DNA of 16,783 nt from Gallionella sp. (GTDB lineage Bacteria; Pseudomonadota; Gammaproteobacteria; Burkholderiales; Gallionellaceae). This document shows, piece after piece, positions 7,710 to 14,128 of the stretch. The stretch covers positions 1 through 16,783 of the forward strand of contig JAUYGW010000075.1 in the NCBI GenBank assembly GCA_030690245.1, read 5' to 3'. Made by a program: the position numbers and the translations under genes. The notes beneath the pieces were generated by a model, which saw nothing but the letters and a program-made list of their open reading frames with translations, did not search any database and was not told where the DNA came from. The number at the start of each line of letters is the position of its first letter. The stretch's first letter is position 1.

Positions 7710-8530
7710 ATATTTGCTTCATCGGCGGCGGCAACATGGCAACCGCGCTCATCGGCGGCTTGCTCGACAAGGGATTCTTCACCGAACAACTCTGCGTAGT
7801 GGAAATCGACGCGGAGAGCCGCGCTCGGCTGCAACGGGATTTTGCGGTGCAATCGGTGGACAATCTTGTCGAAGGCATAGACGGCAGCCAGGTCATCGTG
7901 TTGGCGGTTAAACCGCAACAATTGCGCGACGTGGCGCAGCAACTTGCCCCGCTACTCAACGGGCAACTGCTAATCTCCATTGCCGCCGGCATCCGCGCCG
8001 GCGACATCGCGCGCTGGGCGAACAGCCCGGCGGTGGTGCGCGCGATGCCCAACACCCCGGCGCTGATCCGCAGCGGGATGACCGGACTGTACGCCTTGCC
8101 CGCAGTGGGCACCGTGCAATGCGGGCAGGCGCAGGACATTCTGGAAGCGGTAGGCGAAACACTGTGGTTGCAAGACGAGGCGATGCTGGATGCCGTCACG
8201 GCGATTTCCGGCAGCGGCCCGGCTTATGTGTTCTATTTCATCGAGGCGCTGCAACAGGCGGCGCACGAACTGGGCTTCAACGACGCAGATGCGCGCCGCC
8301 TGAGCCTGGCGACCTTTCTGGGCGCCAGCCAGCTGGCCGCCAGCAGTGATGAGGACGCCGGCGTGCTGCGCGCGCGCGTCACCTCCAAGAACGGCACCAC
8401 CGAACGCGCGTTGTTGAGCATGGAAGCCAACCGGGTTGCCGAACATATCGCGCAGGCCGCCCACGCCGCCGCCGACCGCGCGCGTGAAATGGGCGATGAA
8501 CTCGGCGACAACCCAACAGAAAATAAGTAA
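7706..8530 (+). CDS. proC: Pyrroline-5-carboxylate reductase
   Basis: This 274-residue cytosolic enzyme carries out the last step of proline synthesis, NAD(P)H-dependent reduction of pyrroline-5-carboxylate. The Rossmann motif FIGGGNMATALIGG is at 5-18, AVKPQQL at 67-73, VRAMPNTPALI at 111-121, AISGSGPAYVF at 167-177, and the substrate loop VTSKNGTTERAL at 225-236. The last motif usually reads SxGGTTE, so N229 replaces a common Gly. The length is normal. AAGGAA at 7695-7700 is the ribosome binding site inside the end of yggS. The yggS-proC-yggT-yggU order is widespread in Proteobacteria, but here a family I repeat separates proC from yggT. Confidence 0.97.
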   Translation: MNICFIGGGNMATALIGGLLDKGFFTEQLCVVEIDAESRARLQRDFAVQSVDNLVEGIDGSQVIVLAVKPQQLRDVAQQLAPLLNGQLLISIAAGIRAGDIARWANSPAVVRAMPNTPALIRSGMTGLYALPAVGTVQCGQAQDILEAVGETLWLQDEAMLDAVTAISGSGPAYVFYFIEALQQAAHELGFNDADARRLSLATFLGASQLAASSDEDAGVLRARVTSKNGTTERALLSMEANRVAEHIAQAAHAAADRAREMGDELGDNPTENK

Positions 8531-8549
8531 CCCAGTAAAAGCAATTCAC

Positions 8550-8603
8550 CACGAAGATCACGAAGATCACGAAGATCACGAAGATCACGAAGATCACGAA
8601 GAA
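8550..8603 (+). repeat. Six-copy 9-nt tandem array in left arm of copy B
   Basis: Units start at 8550, 8559, 8568, 8577, 8586 and 8595. The first five read CACGAAGAT exactly and the last reads CACGAAGAA. Other family I copies have only two or three units in this arm, so the array has probably expanded by slippage at this locus. Confidence 0.92.
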
Positions 8604-8751
8604 TTTTGCGAGTTATCGTCCACGGGCGATATCCCTGCCAACCCCGATTCATGGAGTTGCATGACGTTAAATACTCACACGCAAAGTGACTCTGATTTTT
8701 GGGGTAGCGCGTTGTTTTCTTCGTGCACTTCGTGTTCTTCGTGGTTCAAAT

Positions 8752-8757
8752 AAGGAA
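8752..8757 (+). promoter_or_regulatory. Ribosome binding site of yggT, within the repeat tail
   Basis: AAGGAA lies 9 nt before the ATG at 8767 and is the only good site there. It belongs to the conserved 3' tail of the family I element (TTCAAATAAGGAATT), which recurs at copy E upstream of murU and in part at copy D. Confidence 0.7.
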
Positions 8758-8766
8758 TTTAAAATA

Positions 8767-9333
8767 ATGCTGAACGAAGCCCTGCTGTTCCTGCTCGACA
8801 TCCTGCTGCAGCCGTTCGCGGCGATCCTGCTGCTGCGCTTCCATTTGCAGTGGCTGCGCGCGCCGCTGCGCAATCCCATCGGCGAATTCATCATGGTGCT
8901 CACCGATTTTCTGGTATTGCGCGCGCGCCGTTTCATTCCTGCCGTGCGCGGTCTGGACAGCGCGACGCTGCTGCTCGCGCTGCTGGTCGAAATGCTTTAC
9001 CTGGCCGGCGTTCTGTGGGCGCAGGGTTACCCGTTCCACGGCTTCCCGTTGCCGGGGCTGCTGGTTCTGGCGCTGGTCAAGCTGCTCAAGATCAGCCTGT
9101 ACCTGCTGATGGCGGCCGTGTTCGCGCAGGCGATTCTGTCCTGGGTAAGCCCCTACGCGCCGATTGCACCGCTGCTGACAACCGTGACCCAACGTTTCCT
9201 GCAGCCCTTGCGCCGCATCGTGCCGCTGCTGGGCAGCGTGGATCTGTCGCCGCTGCTGCTGTTCATCATCTGCCAGCTCATCGTGATTGTGCCGATCGGC
9301 GCACTGGAACGTATCGCGACCGGGATCCTGTAA
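8767..9333 (+). CDS. yggT: YggT family integral membrane protein
   Basis: This 188-residue inner-membrane protein has two tandem YGGT repeats (PF02325). The first is around residues 5-75 (FHLQWLRAPLRNPIGEFIMVLTDFLV). The second is around 105-175 (QAILSWVSPYAPIAPLLTTV, then RFLQPLRRIVPLLGSVDLSP). Four hydrophobic stretches are apparent. Family members have been linked to osmotic or pH stress tolerance and to cell-division or shape phenotypes, but no biochemical role is established. The reading frame runs upstream to 8686, but that extension is repeat DNA. The ATG at 8767, with AAGGAA 9 nt ahead and the family-like MLNEALLFLLDIL start, is preferred. yggU follows with no gap. Confidence 0.93.
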   Translation: MLNEALLFLLDILLQPFAAILLLRFHLQWLRAPLRNPIGEFIMVLTDFLVLRARRFIPAVRGLDSATLLLALLVEMLYLAGVLWAQGYPFHGFPLPGLLVLALVKLLKISLYLLMAAVFAQAILSWVSPYAPIAPLLTTVTQRFLQPLRRIVPLLGSVDLSPLLLFIICQLIVIVPIGALERIATGIL

Positions 9334-9624
9334 ATGACCGGTTGGTATCGTCGCAGCGGGGATGTCATCACCCTGACCCTGCATGTTCAGCCCGGCGCAA
9401 AGCGCAGCGAAATCTCCGGCTTGCACGGCGAAGCGCTCAAGCTGCGGCTGGCCGCGCCGCCCGTCGAAGGGCGCGCCAACGAGGCCTTGTTGAAATTCAT
9501 CGCGGAATTGTTCGGCGTGCCGCTGCGCCAGGTGGAACTCAGGCAGGGCATGCAATCGCGCCACAAGGTCGTGGCGGTAACCGGCAGCGCCATCGCCCCG
9601 GAAAGCTTGCTGAACCCGCCTTAG
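9334..9624 (+). CDS. yggU: DUF167/YggU family protein
   Basis: This is a 96-residue protein of the DUF167 (UPF0235) family, small soluble proteins of unknown function. Family signatures are visible: HVQPGAKRSEISGLHG (17-32), LRLAAPPVEGRANEALLKFIAELF (37-60) and the basic RQGMQSRHKVVAVTG (69-83). The ATG follows the yggT stop immediately (TAAATG), so translation is almost certainly coupled. The pairing of YggT and YggU is conserved across Proteobacteria, which suggests a shared but undefined role. Confidence 0.93.
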   Translation: MTGWYRRSGDVITLTLHVQPGAKRSEISGLHGEALKLRLAAPPVEGRANEALLKFIAELFGVPLRQVELRQGMQSRHKVVAVTGSAIAPESLLNPP

Positions 9625-9646
9625 GCCGGTTAAACCCAAACCTTGG

Positions 9647-9792
9647 TTAGCCACGGATTTACACGGATAAACACGGATACATTGTGTTTAAGGGATTGGC
9701 GCTTCAACCAAACGGTATTGACCAAAGGGTGTTGGAAAAAACAGGGGCAGCCCTTTGTTCATCTGTGTAAATCCGTGTTCATCCGTGGCTAA
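9647..9792. repeat. Family II inverted-arm repeat with 10-nt units
   Basis: This 146-bp element starts TTAGCCACGGAT and ends with the exact reverse complement ATCCGTGGCTAA. The left arm is CACGGATTTA, CACGGATAAA, CACGGATACA at 9652-9681. The right arm is ATCTGTGTAA, ATCCGTGTTC, ATCCGTGGCT at 9761-9790. Both have a strict 10-nt period. The core (9682-9758) encodes nothing convincing. It lies in the convergent gap between yggU and the ferredoxin gene. Confidence 0.88.
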
Positions 9793-9820
9793 ATTGCTTT
9801 TCCGGAATAAGCCATTCCTG

Positions 9821-10132
9821 CTAAATTTTCAGGCGCTCGACGACCCGGCCATGCCTGAGATGCTCCTCGATAATCTCGTCGAGGTCTTTTTCATCCATAT
9901 AGCTGTACCAGGTGCCCTCGGGATACACCACGATGACCGGCCCCTCATCGCAGCGGTTCATGCAGCCGGCGGCGTTGATGCGAATGTTGTTCTGGAGATT
10001 GGAGATGCCGAGTTCGGCAACCTTGTTCTTCATATAATCGCGCGCCTTGGATGCGCCGCGCTTGCCGCAGCAATCACTGCCATCCGCGCGTTCATTGGTG
10101 CAGAAAAAAACATGCTTATCGTAAAATCTCAT
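9821..10132 (-). CDS. Thioredoxin-fold [2Fe-2S] ferredoxin
   Basis: This 103-residue soluble electron carrier is of the Shethna-type/thioredoxin-like [2Fe-2S] family (COG3411), related to Azotobacter FeSII and Aquifex Fd. The probable ligands are C11 (HVFFCTNER), C22 (with C21 next to it, in SDCCGKRG), C57 and C61 (NAAGCMNRCDEGP). Their spacing fits the family, which uses four Cys. The motifs RINAAGC and PVIVVYPEGTWYS are typical. AGAGG (rc of 10139-10143) lies 6 nt before the ATG. The gene stands alone, with a family II repeat downstream and a family I repeat upstream, so no redox partner can be named from context. Confidence 0.93.
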   Translation of the reverse strand: MRFYDKHVFFCTNERADGSDCCGKRGASKARDYMKNKVAELGISNLQNNIRINAAGCMNRCDEGPVIVVYPEGTWYSYMDEKDLDEIIEEHLRHGRVVERLKI

Positions 10133-10184
10133 GGCAAACCTCTAATAAAAAGGGGGTAAAGCGCGATCATCCTAAAAAACGCAG

Positions 10185-10340
10185 CTCACCACGAAGAACA
10201 CAAAGATCACGAAGATTTTCAATGGGCTATGTGCGACTGAACGCTCACCCATGCGGTGTCTGATGTTTTTGTGACACTGTTTTTCTTCACGTTCTTCGTG
10301 TTCTTCGTGTTCTTCGTGTTCTTCGTGGTTCAAATGAGGT
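10185..10340 (+). repeat. Family I inverted-arm repeat, copy D
   Basis: The left arm at 10185-10216 is CTCACCACGAAGAACAC, then AAAGATCACGAAG. The core aligns loosely with copies A and B (ATGGGC..., then TCTGATGTTTTTG). The right arm is an expanded array of 9-nt units at 10283-10327, followed by GTTCAAATGAGG, matching the tail of copy B. The left end faces the ferredoxin start and the right end faces the 3' end of the VanZ-like gene. Confidence 0.88.
10283..10327 (+). repeat. Five-copy 9-nt tandem array in right arm of copy D
   Basis: One TTCTTCACG unit is followed by four TTCTTCGTG units (10292-10327). This is the reverse complement of the unit amplified in the left arm of copy B, so expansion has happened in opposite arms at different copies. 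Confidence 0.92.
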
Positions 10341-10387
10341 CTTAAGGATTATAAAAGCCTTCGCAAAAGCCAGCGTGTCTAACACTC

Positions 10388-11458
10388 TCATGCTTTCCGG
10401 ATGCGCCACAGGTGAAACAGCAGCAGCAGCGGAAACACCAGGGCAATAGTCTGCGCCAGGCCATTGTAATTGAGCAAATGCCCGTAATGCCAGTGATAGA
10501 TCGACATCGCGGCGGCGGGCGTATTGTCGCCGAACAGGAAATTCACGATGACAAAATAGGCCAGCGCCACCGCCGCGCCGGAGACGATTGCCGCACCGCG
10601 CGGCAACGACAGCATCGCGAACAGCAGCGCCATCCCGAACAGCATCCCCAGCACCGCCTCGCTGTTGATCCACAGCAGCAATGCCCAGGACTTCAGCAGC
10701 ACCGCCGCCGTAACGAATTTCACCAGCGCCACCATACTCAATATCACCGGCAATGCAACGACGGCATTGCGCGGCGCGCGCAACAGGGTCAGCATCAGCG
10801 TGCCCAGCATCAACAGATTCAACGTGACGGCGCCGCTTTCCCACCAATCGAACGGCGCGGGCGGCAGCGCGGCAAACGGCTGGCGCGCCACCTCACTGAT
10901 GAACACATTGCCCAGCATCGGCAAGGATGGATTGACCTGCCCGAACATCCACAGCACGAGCAAGGCCAGGCCGAAATCCATCTCCCGGCCATGATGGAAC
11001 AGGCCGCTGCGCCAGCGCCTCAGCCGGGTAAACAACCAGGTCCATGAAGCCACGCTCACCGCCAGCAGCACGCCCATCAGCGTGCCTGCGCTGTTGGACA
11101 GCAAATCCATATTCGAACTGATGCGTGCGGGCAAATACATCTGCAAATACTCCATGCCCGCCGACAGCGACACGCCCAGACACAGTCCGAGAATCACGCT
11201 GGCCGCCGCGCCGAAGCGCGCATGCAACGCCAGCCCGGCGAGCAGCCCGAACGGCAGATAAGACAAAAGATTGATGACCGCATCGAATGCGGTATAGGTG
11301 AGCAGCAAAGGCGCGGCAAGCACCTCGAGAAAATCCAGGCCCTGCTCGCGCCAACCGGAAAAGGGCGACAGGCTGGCATACACGATAAACAGCGCATAGC
11401 CGGTTGCCAGCCAGGTGCGCAGCCGCGCGCGGGTTTCGGTGATGAACAGTTCCTTCAT
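10388..11458 (-). CDS. VanZ-like family membrane protein with long C-terminal membrane region
   Basis: This 356-residue inner-membrane protein has an N-terminal VanZ-like domain (about residues 15-140). Its motifs are VYASLSPFSGWR, FDAVINLLSYLPFGLLAG and the diagnostic GMEYLQMYLPARISSNMDLLSNSAGTLMG region, with E103, Q106, R112, D118, N122 and G125. After about 160, a further five to six hydrophobic segments follow, making the protein roughly twice the length of minimal VanZ proteins. VanZ confers low teicoplanin resistance in enterococci, but most relatives are uncharacterised and no resistance role is claimed here. No strong ribosome binding site precedes the ATG. The gene is monocistronic and divergent from the rhodanese gene. 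Confidence 0.85.
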   Translation of the reverse strand: MKELFITETRARLRTWLATGYALFIVYASLSPFSGWREQGLDFLEVLAAPLLLTYTAFDAVINLLSYLPFGLLAGLALHARFGAAASVILGLCLGVSLSAGMEYLQMYLPARISSNMDLLSNSAGTLMGVLLAVSVASWTWLFTRLRRWRSGLFHHGREMDFGLALLVLWMFGQVNPSLPMLGNVFISEVARQPFAALPPAPFDWWESGAVTLNLLMLGTLMLTLLRAPRNAVVALPVILSMVALVKFVTAAVLLKSWALLLWINSEAVLGMLFGMALLFAMLSLPRGAAIVSGAAVALAYFVIVNFLFGDNTPAAAMSIYHWHYGHLLNYNGLAQTIALVFPLLLLFHLWRIRKA

Positions 11459-11489
11459 GACTTATATTCAGTTGCGCCGCAGTTTCGGC

Positions 11490-11507
11490 GGTTAAGCAAG
11501 TTTAACC
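11490..11507. promoter_or_regulatory. Small palindrome between the VanZ-like and rhodanese genes
   Basis: GGTTAA-gcaagt-TTAACC is a 6-bp inverted repeat with a 6-nt spacer, 32 nt upstream of the VanZ-like gene start. A second short hairpin (CGCCG...CGGCG) lies just beside it at 11475-11490. It could be an operator or leader structure. Nothing else recognisable lies in the 11459-11693 gap. Confidence 0.3.
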
Positions 11508-11693
11508 TATTCGACAGAGCGGGCCGGATTCAACGGCATCCTGATCCTTGCCATGGAAAGACAAATACAGGCTGCATTGACCCTAAGCGGAAATATTGGG
11601 ACACTGCGCCCTGATTCAGCGGCAAACACCCTTGCATTTCGCACCGATTATTTAATCCTATTATCAACCCACTTAAAGTTAGGGGACACCACC

Positions 11694-12083
11694 ATGATCC
11701 ACATCTTCTCTTCACGGGTACTACTGACCGCCCTGTTGCTGCTATCCGGCATTGCCTGCCAGGCAGAAACGTCCAACATTGAAACGATCACCCCCGCCGA
11801 GCTTTCCCAAAGATTGAAGGAACCCAATCCCCCAATCATTCTTGATGTGCGTACACGAGATGAATATTCATCGGGACATATCGATACCGCATTGAACCTG
11901 CCTCACGATGAACTGGAGCGCAGGCTGGGCGAAATACCGGGAAACAAAACCAGCGAAATCGTCGTGTACTGCCGAAGCGGAAAGCGTGCCCGGATTGCGG
12001 AGAATATTCTCATCGAAAAGGGTTATCAGAACGTCAAGGATCTGGCCGGGCATTGGCAAGGCTGGAGCAGTCAGGCGAAGTAA
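11694..12083 (+). CDS. Exported single-domain rhodanese-like protein
   Basis: This 129-residue protein has an N-terminal signal peptide (MIHIFSSRVLLTALLLLSGIACQA, cleavage near residue 24) and one rhodanese domain. The domain shows PIILDVRTRDEYSSGHIDTALNLP (47-70) and the active-site loop VYCRSGKRAR with C93, typical of PspE/GlpE-like periplasmic sulfurtransferases. Catalysis of sulfane sulfur transfer is expected; the physiological acceptor is unknown. The frame extends upstream to 11553, but the ATG at 11694 has AGGGGA at 11681-11686 and begins the signal peptide. Base composition is visibly less GC-rich than its neighbours, a possible sign of transfer. Confidence 0.92.
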   Translation: MIHIFSSRVLLTALLLLSGIACQAETSNIETITPAELSQRLKEPNPPIILDVRTRDEYSSGHIDTALNLPHDELERRLGEIPGNKTSEIVVYCRSGKRARIAENILIEKGYQNVKDLAGHWQGWSSQAK

Positions 12084-12107
12084 CGGCGGCCTCGCCCCCG
12101 CAGCTTT

Positions 12108-13412
12108 TCAGGTTCGCATTAATTCCTCGATTTCCGCGACCGTTTTCGGCGCGGCTGCGGTCAGCACTTCGCTGCCTTGCGCGGTGATCACCACATCGTC
12201 TTCGATGCGGATGCCGATGTTCCAAAGCGCTTGCGGCACGTCATCGGCGGGCCGGATGTAGCAGCCCGGCTCGACGGTGAACACCATGCCAGGTTGCAGT
12301 TTGCGCCATTGGTCCCCGACCTTGTAATCGCCCGCATCGTGCACGTCCATGCCCAGCCAGTGCCCGGTGCGGTGCATGTAGAAGCGTTTGTAGCTCTCGC
12401 TCTCCAGCACGCTGTCGACGCTACCCCGGCATAGTTTGAGGTCGATGAAGCCCTGCGCCAGGATGCGCAACGCGGCGTCATGCGGCGCGTCCCAGGTGTT
12501 GCCGGGGCGGGCGGCGGCGATCGCGGCGGCCTGCGCGGCGAGCACGATCTCATACACCTCTTTTTGTGCGGCGCTGAATTTGCCGTTGACCGGAAAGGTG
12601 CGCGTGATGTCGGCCGCATAGCCTTCCACCTCGCAGCCCGCGTCGATCAGCAGCAGCTCGCCGCCGTTTAGCCTGGCATGGTTGTCGACGTAATGCAGCA
12701 CGCATGCATGTGCGCCGCCCGCGACGATGGACGGGTAGGCGGCGTGGCGCGCGCCGTGGCGGCAGAACTCGTGCAGCAACTCCGCTTCGACCTGGTATTC
12801 GAACAGGCCGGTGCGGGTGAATTGCTTGGCGCGCCGGTGCGCCTGGGCGGAATTCGCGGCGGCGCGGCGCATGATGTCGAGCTCGGCCGCATCCTTGAGC
12901 AGGCGCATCTCGTGGAGCAGCGCGCGCATGTCGCGGATTTCGTCCGGCGCGCGGATGCCGCTGCGCACCTTGGCCTGCACGGCGGTGCGCAGTCTGAGCA
13001 GACGCTGGTCCCATGCGGCATCCGCGCCCAGCGGGCAGAACAGCACGGGCTGGTTGGCCATCAGCTCGGTCAGTTTTTCGTCCAGTTGCGCGATGGGATA
13101 GGCGGCATCGAAGCCGAATTGCTGCTGCGCGGCTTCGGGGCCAACGCGATAGCCATCCCAGATTTCGCGCTCGAGATTTTTTTCGCGGCAGAACAGGATG
13201 GCTTGCGGCGCGGCGCCGGCGATGAGCACCAGCACCGCTTCCGGCTCGGCGAAGCCGGTAAGGTAATAGAAGCTGCTGTCATGGCGGTAGGCGTAATGCG
13301 TGTCGCCGTTGCGCGCCACTTCCTCTGCGGTGGGGATGACCGCGATGCCGCAGCACATCTGTTCCAGCAGACAGGCGCGGCGTTGTGCGTAAAGGGTCGG
13401 GGCCATAGTCAT
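12108..13412 (-). CDS. pepP: Xaa-Pro aminopeptidase P
   Basis: This 434-residue cytosolic metalloaminopeptidase removes N-terminal residues preceding proline (E. coli PepP has 441). The N-terminal non-catalytic domain (1-160) carries HYAYRHDSSFYYLTGFAEPEA. The C-terminal pita-bread domain has all five dinuclear Mn ligands: D257 (LLLIDAG), D268 (AADITRTF), H351 (RTGHWLGMDVHD), E381 (FTVEPG) and E404 (GIRIEDD). YHAYP-like catalytic motifs are present as RHAAYPSIV. The ATG at 13412 overlaps the murU stop (ATGA), so I prefer it over the second ATG at 13406 and over long upstream extensions that merely shadow murU. It is the third gene of amgK-murU-pepP. Confidence 0.95.
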   Translation of the reverse strand: MTMAPTLYAQRRACLLEQMCCGIAVIPTAEEVARNGDTHYAYRHDSSFYYLTGFAEPEAVLVLIAGAAPQAILFCREKNLEREIWDGYRVGPEAAQQQFGFDAAYPIAQLDEKLTELMANQPVLFCPLGADAAWDQRLLRLRTAVQAKVRSGIRAPDEIRDMRALLHEMRLLKDAAELDIMRRAAANSAQAHRRAKQFTRTGLFEYQVEAELLHEFCRHGARHAAYPSIVAGGAHACVLHYVDNHARLNGGELLLIDAGCEVEGYAADITRTFPVNGKFSAAQKEVYEIVLAAQAAAIAAARPGNTWDAPHDAALRILAQGFIDLKLCRGSVDSVLESESYKRFYMHRTGHWLGMDVHDAGDYKVGDQWRKLQPGMVFTVEPGCYIRPADDVPQALWNIGIRIEDDVVITAQGSEVLTAAAPKTVAEIEELMRT

Positions 13413-14128
13413 GGCGCATTGTGCTTCGCGCGGATCAGCTTGTCGAGTTCGGCAAGGCGTTGCGGTGTGCCGACATCTACCCACAAACCCCGGTGGTGTT
13501 CGCCGCTGATTTTGCCGAGGGAGATTTGCGCGCGCAGCAGCGGTGCAAGCGGCGCAATGCTGCCGCGCGGGATATGGCTGAACAGTGCGGGCCGGTAGAT
13601 GCCGATGCCGCTGAAGGTCAGGATCGAGGATTGAGGATCGAGGATCGGGTGCTCCCTGGCTGAAATGAGATGGCCTTCGTTCAGGCAGAAATCGCCGTTC
13701 GGGTGATGGGGCGGATTGTCGACCAGCACCAGATGTGCTGCATCGCCACGAGCCTGCATAGCGGCGGCGCGCTCGGTCAGATGCGCAAATTCGTAGTCGC
13801 AATAGATGTCGCTGTTGATCACGGCGAAGGGCTCATCGCCGAGCAGCGGCAGGGCATTGACGATGCCGCCCGCAGTTTCCAGCGCGCATGCTTCGGGGGA
13901 ATATTGGATGCGCGCGCCGAACCGGCTGCCGTCGCCCAATGCGGCTTCGATCTGCGCGCCGAGATGAGCGTGGTTGACGACCATGTCGATGATGCCGGCA
14001 CACACCAGGTTCTCGATATGCCAGATGATCAGCGACTTGCCGCCGACTTCCAGCAACGGCTTGGGGATATGGTCGGTGAGCGGGCGCATGCGCTCGCCGC
14101 GACCGGCCGCCAATATCATGGCCTTCAT
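13409..14128 (-). CDS. murU: N-acetylmuramate alpha-1-phosphate uridylyltransferase MurU
   Basis: This 239-residue nucleotidyltransferase converts MurNAc-1-phosphate to UDP-MurNAc in the MurNAc recycling route that bypasses GlcNAc-enolpyruvate synthesis. The signature MKAMILAAGRGERMRPLTDH (1-20) with PKPLLEVGGK follows the family. So do DGSRFGARIQYSPEACALETAGGI, FAVINSDIYCDYEF with D107, HLVLVDNPPHH, GKISGEHHRGLWVDVG and TFSGIGIYRPALF. The ATG at 14128 has AAGGAA 6 nt ahead. The longer upstream frame is repeat DNA. Residues 161-170 (PILDPQSSIL) are encoded by a 7-nt tandem repeat and look like an insert. Following amgK on the same strand supports the MurU call over a generic sugar nucleotidyltransferase. 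Confidence 0.9.
   Translation of the reverse strand: MKAMILAAGRGERMRPLTDHIPKPLLEVGGKSLIIWHIENLVCAGIIDMVVNHAHLGAQIEAALGDGSRFGARIQYSPEACALETAGGIVNALPLLGDEPFAVINSDIYCDYEFAHLTERAAAMQARGDAAHLVLVDNPPHHPNGDFCLNEGHLISAREHPILDPQSSILTFSGIGIYRPALFSHIPRGSIAPLAPLLRAQISLGKISGEHHRGLWVDVGTPQRLAELDKLIRAKHNAP
13620..13647. repeat. 7-nt tandem repeat inside murU
   Basis: Four units in plus-strand reading are AGGATCG, AGGATTG, AGGATCG, AGGATCG, with no spacer. They encode residues 161-170 of MurU on the minus strand without breaking the frame. The region lies between the family motifs VDNPPHHPNGDF and TFSGIGIY, where family members vary in length. Confidence 0.9.

Larger units (their letters stand above)
8546..8760 (+). 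repeat. Family I inverted-arm repeat, copy B
   Basis: This element fills most of the proC-yggT gap. The left arm is an expanded array of six 9-nt units (CACGAAGAT) at 8550-8603. The core 8608-8664 matches copy E at 56 of 57 positions in inverted orientation. Next comes a segment shared with copy A (GCAAAGTGACT at 8682-8692), then the right arm at 8719-8747 (CTTCGTGCACTTCGTG, then TTCTTCGTGGTTC). The conserved tail TTCAAATAAGGAATTTAA carries the ribosome binding site of yggT. Peptide-like readings of this region, such as repeated HED, are repeat artefacts. Confidence 0.9.

Noticed and set aside
8550..8603. Possible CRISPR array
   Set aside because: The units are 9 nt with no spacers and no cas genes are nearby. 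This is a simple tandem repeat in an inverted-arm element.
8436..8753. Open frame with repeated HED units downstream of proC
   Set aside because: The HED tract is the translation of the CACGAAGAT array in copy B. There is no ribosome binding site, and the frame overlaps the proC end out of frame.
11632..11664. Sigma-70 promoter for the rhodanese gene (TTGCAT with TATTTA or TATTAT)
   Set aside because: The spacings to the two candidate -10 boxes are about 11 and 21 nt, both outside the useful range.
12678..13598. 306-residue open frame on the plus strand opposite pepP and murU
   Set aside because: It spans the junction of two well-supported genes on the other strand and has no domain or ribosome binding site.
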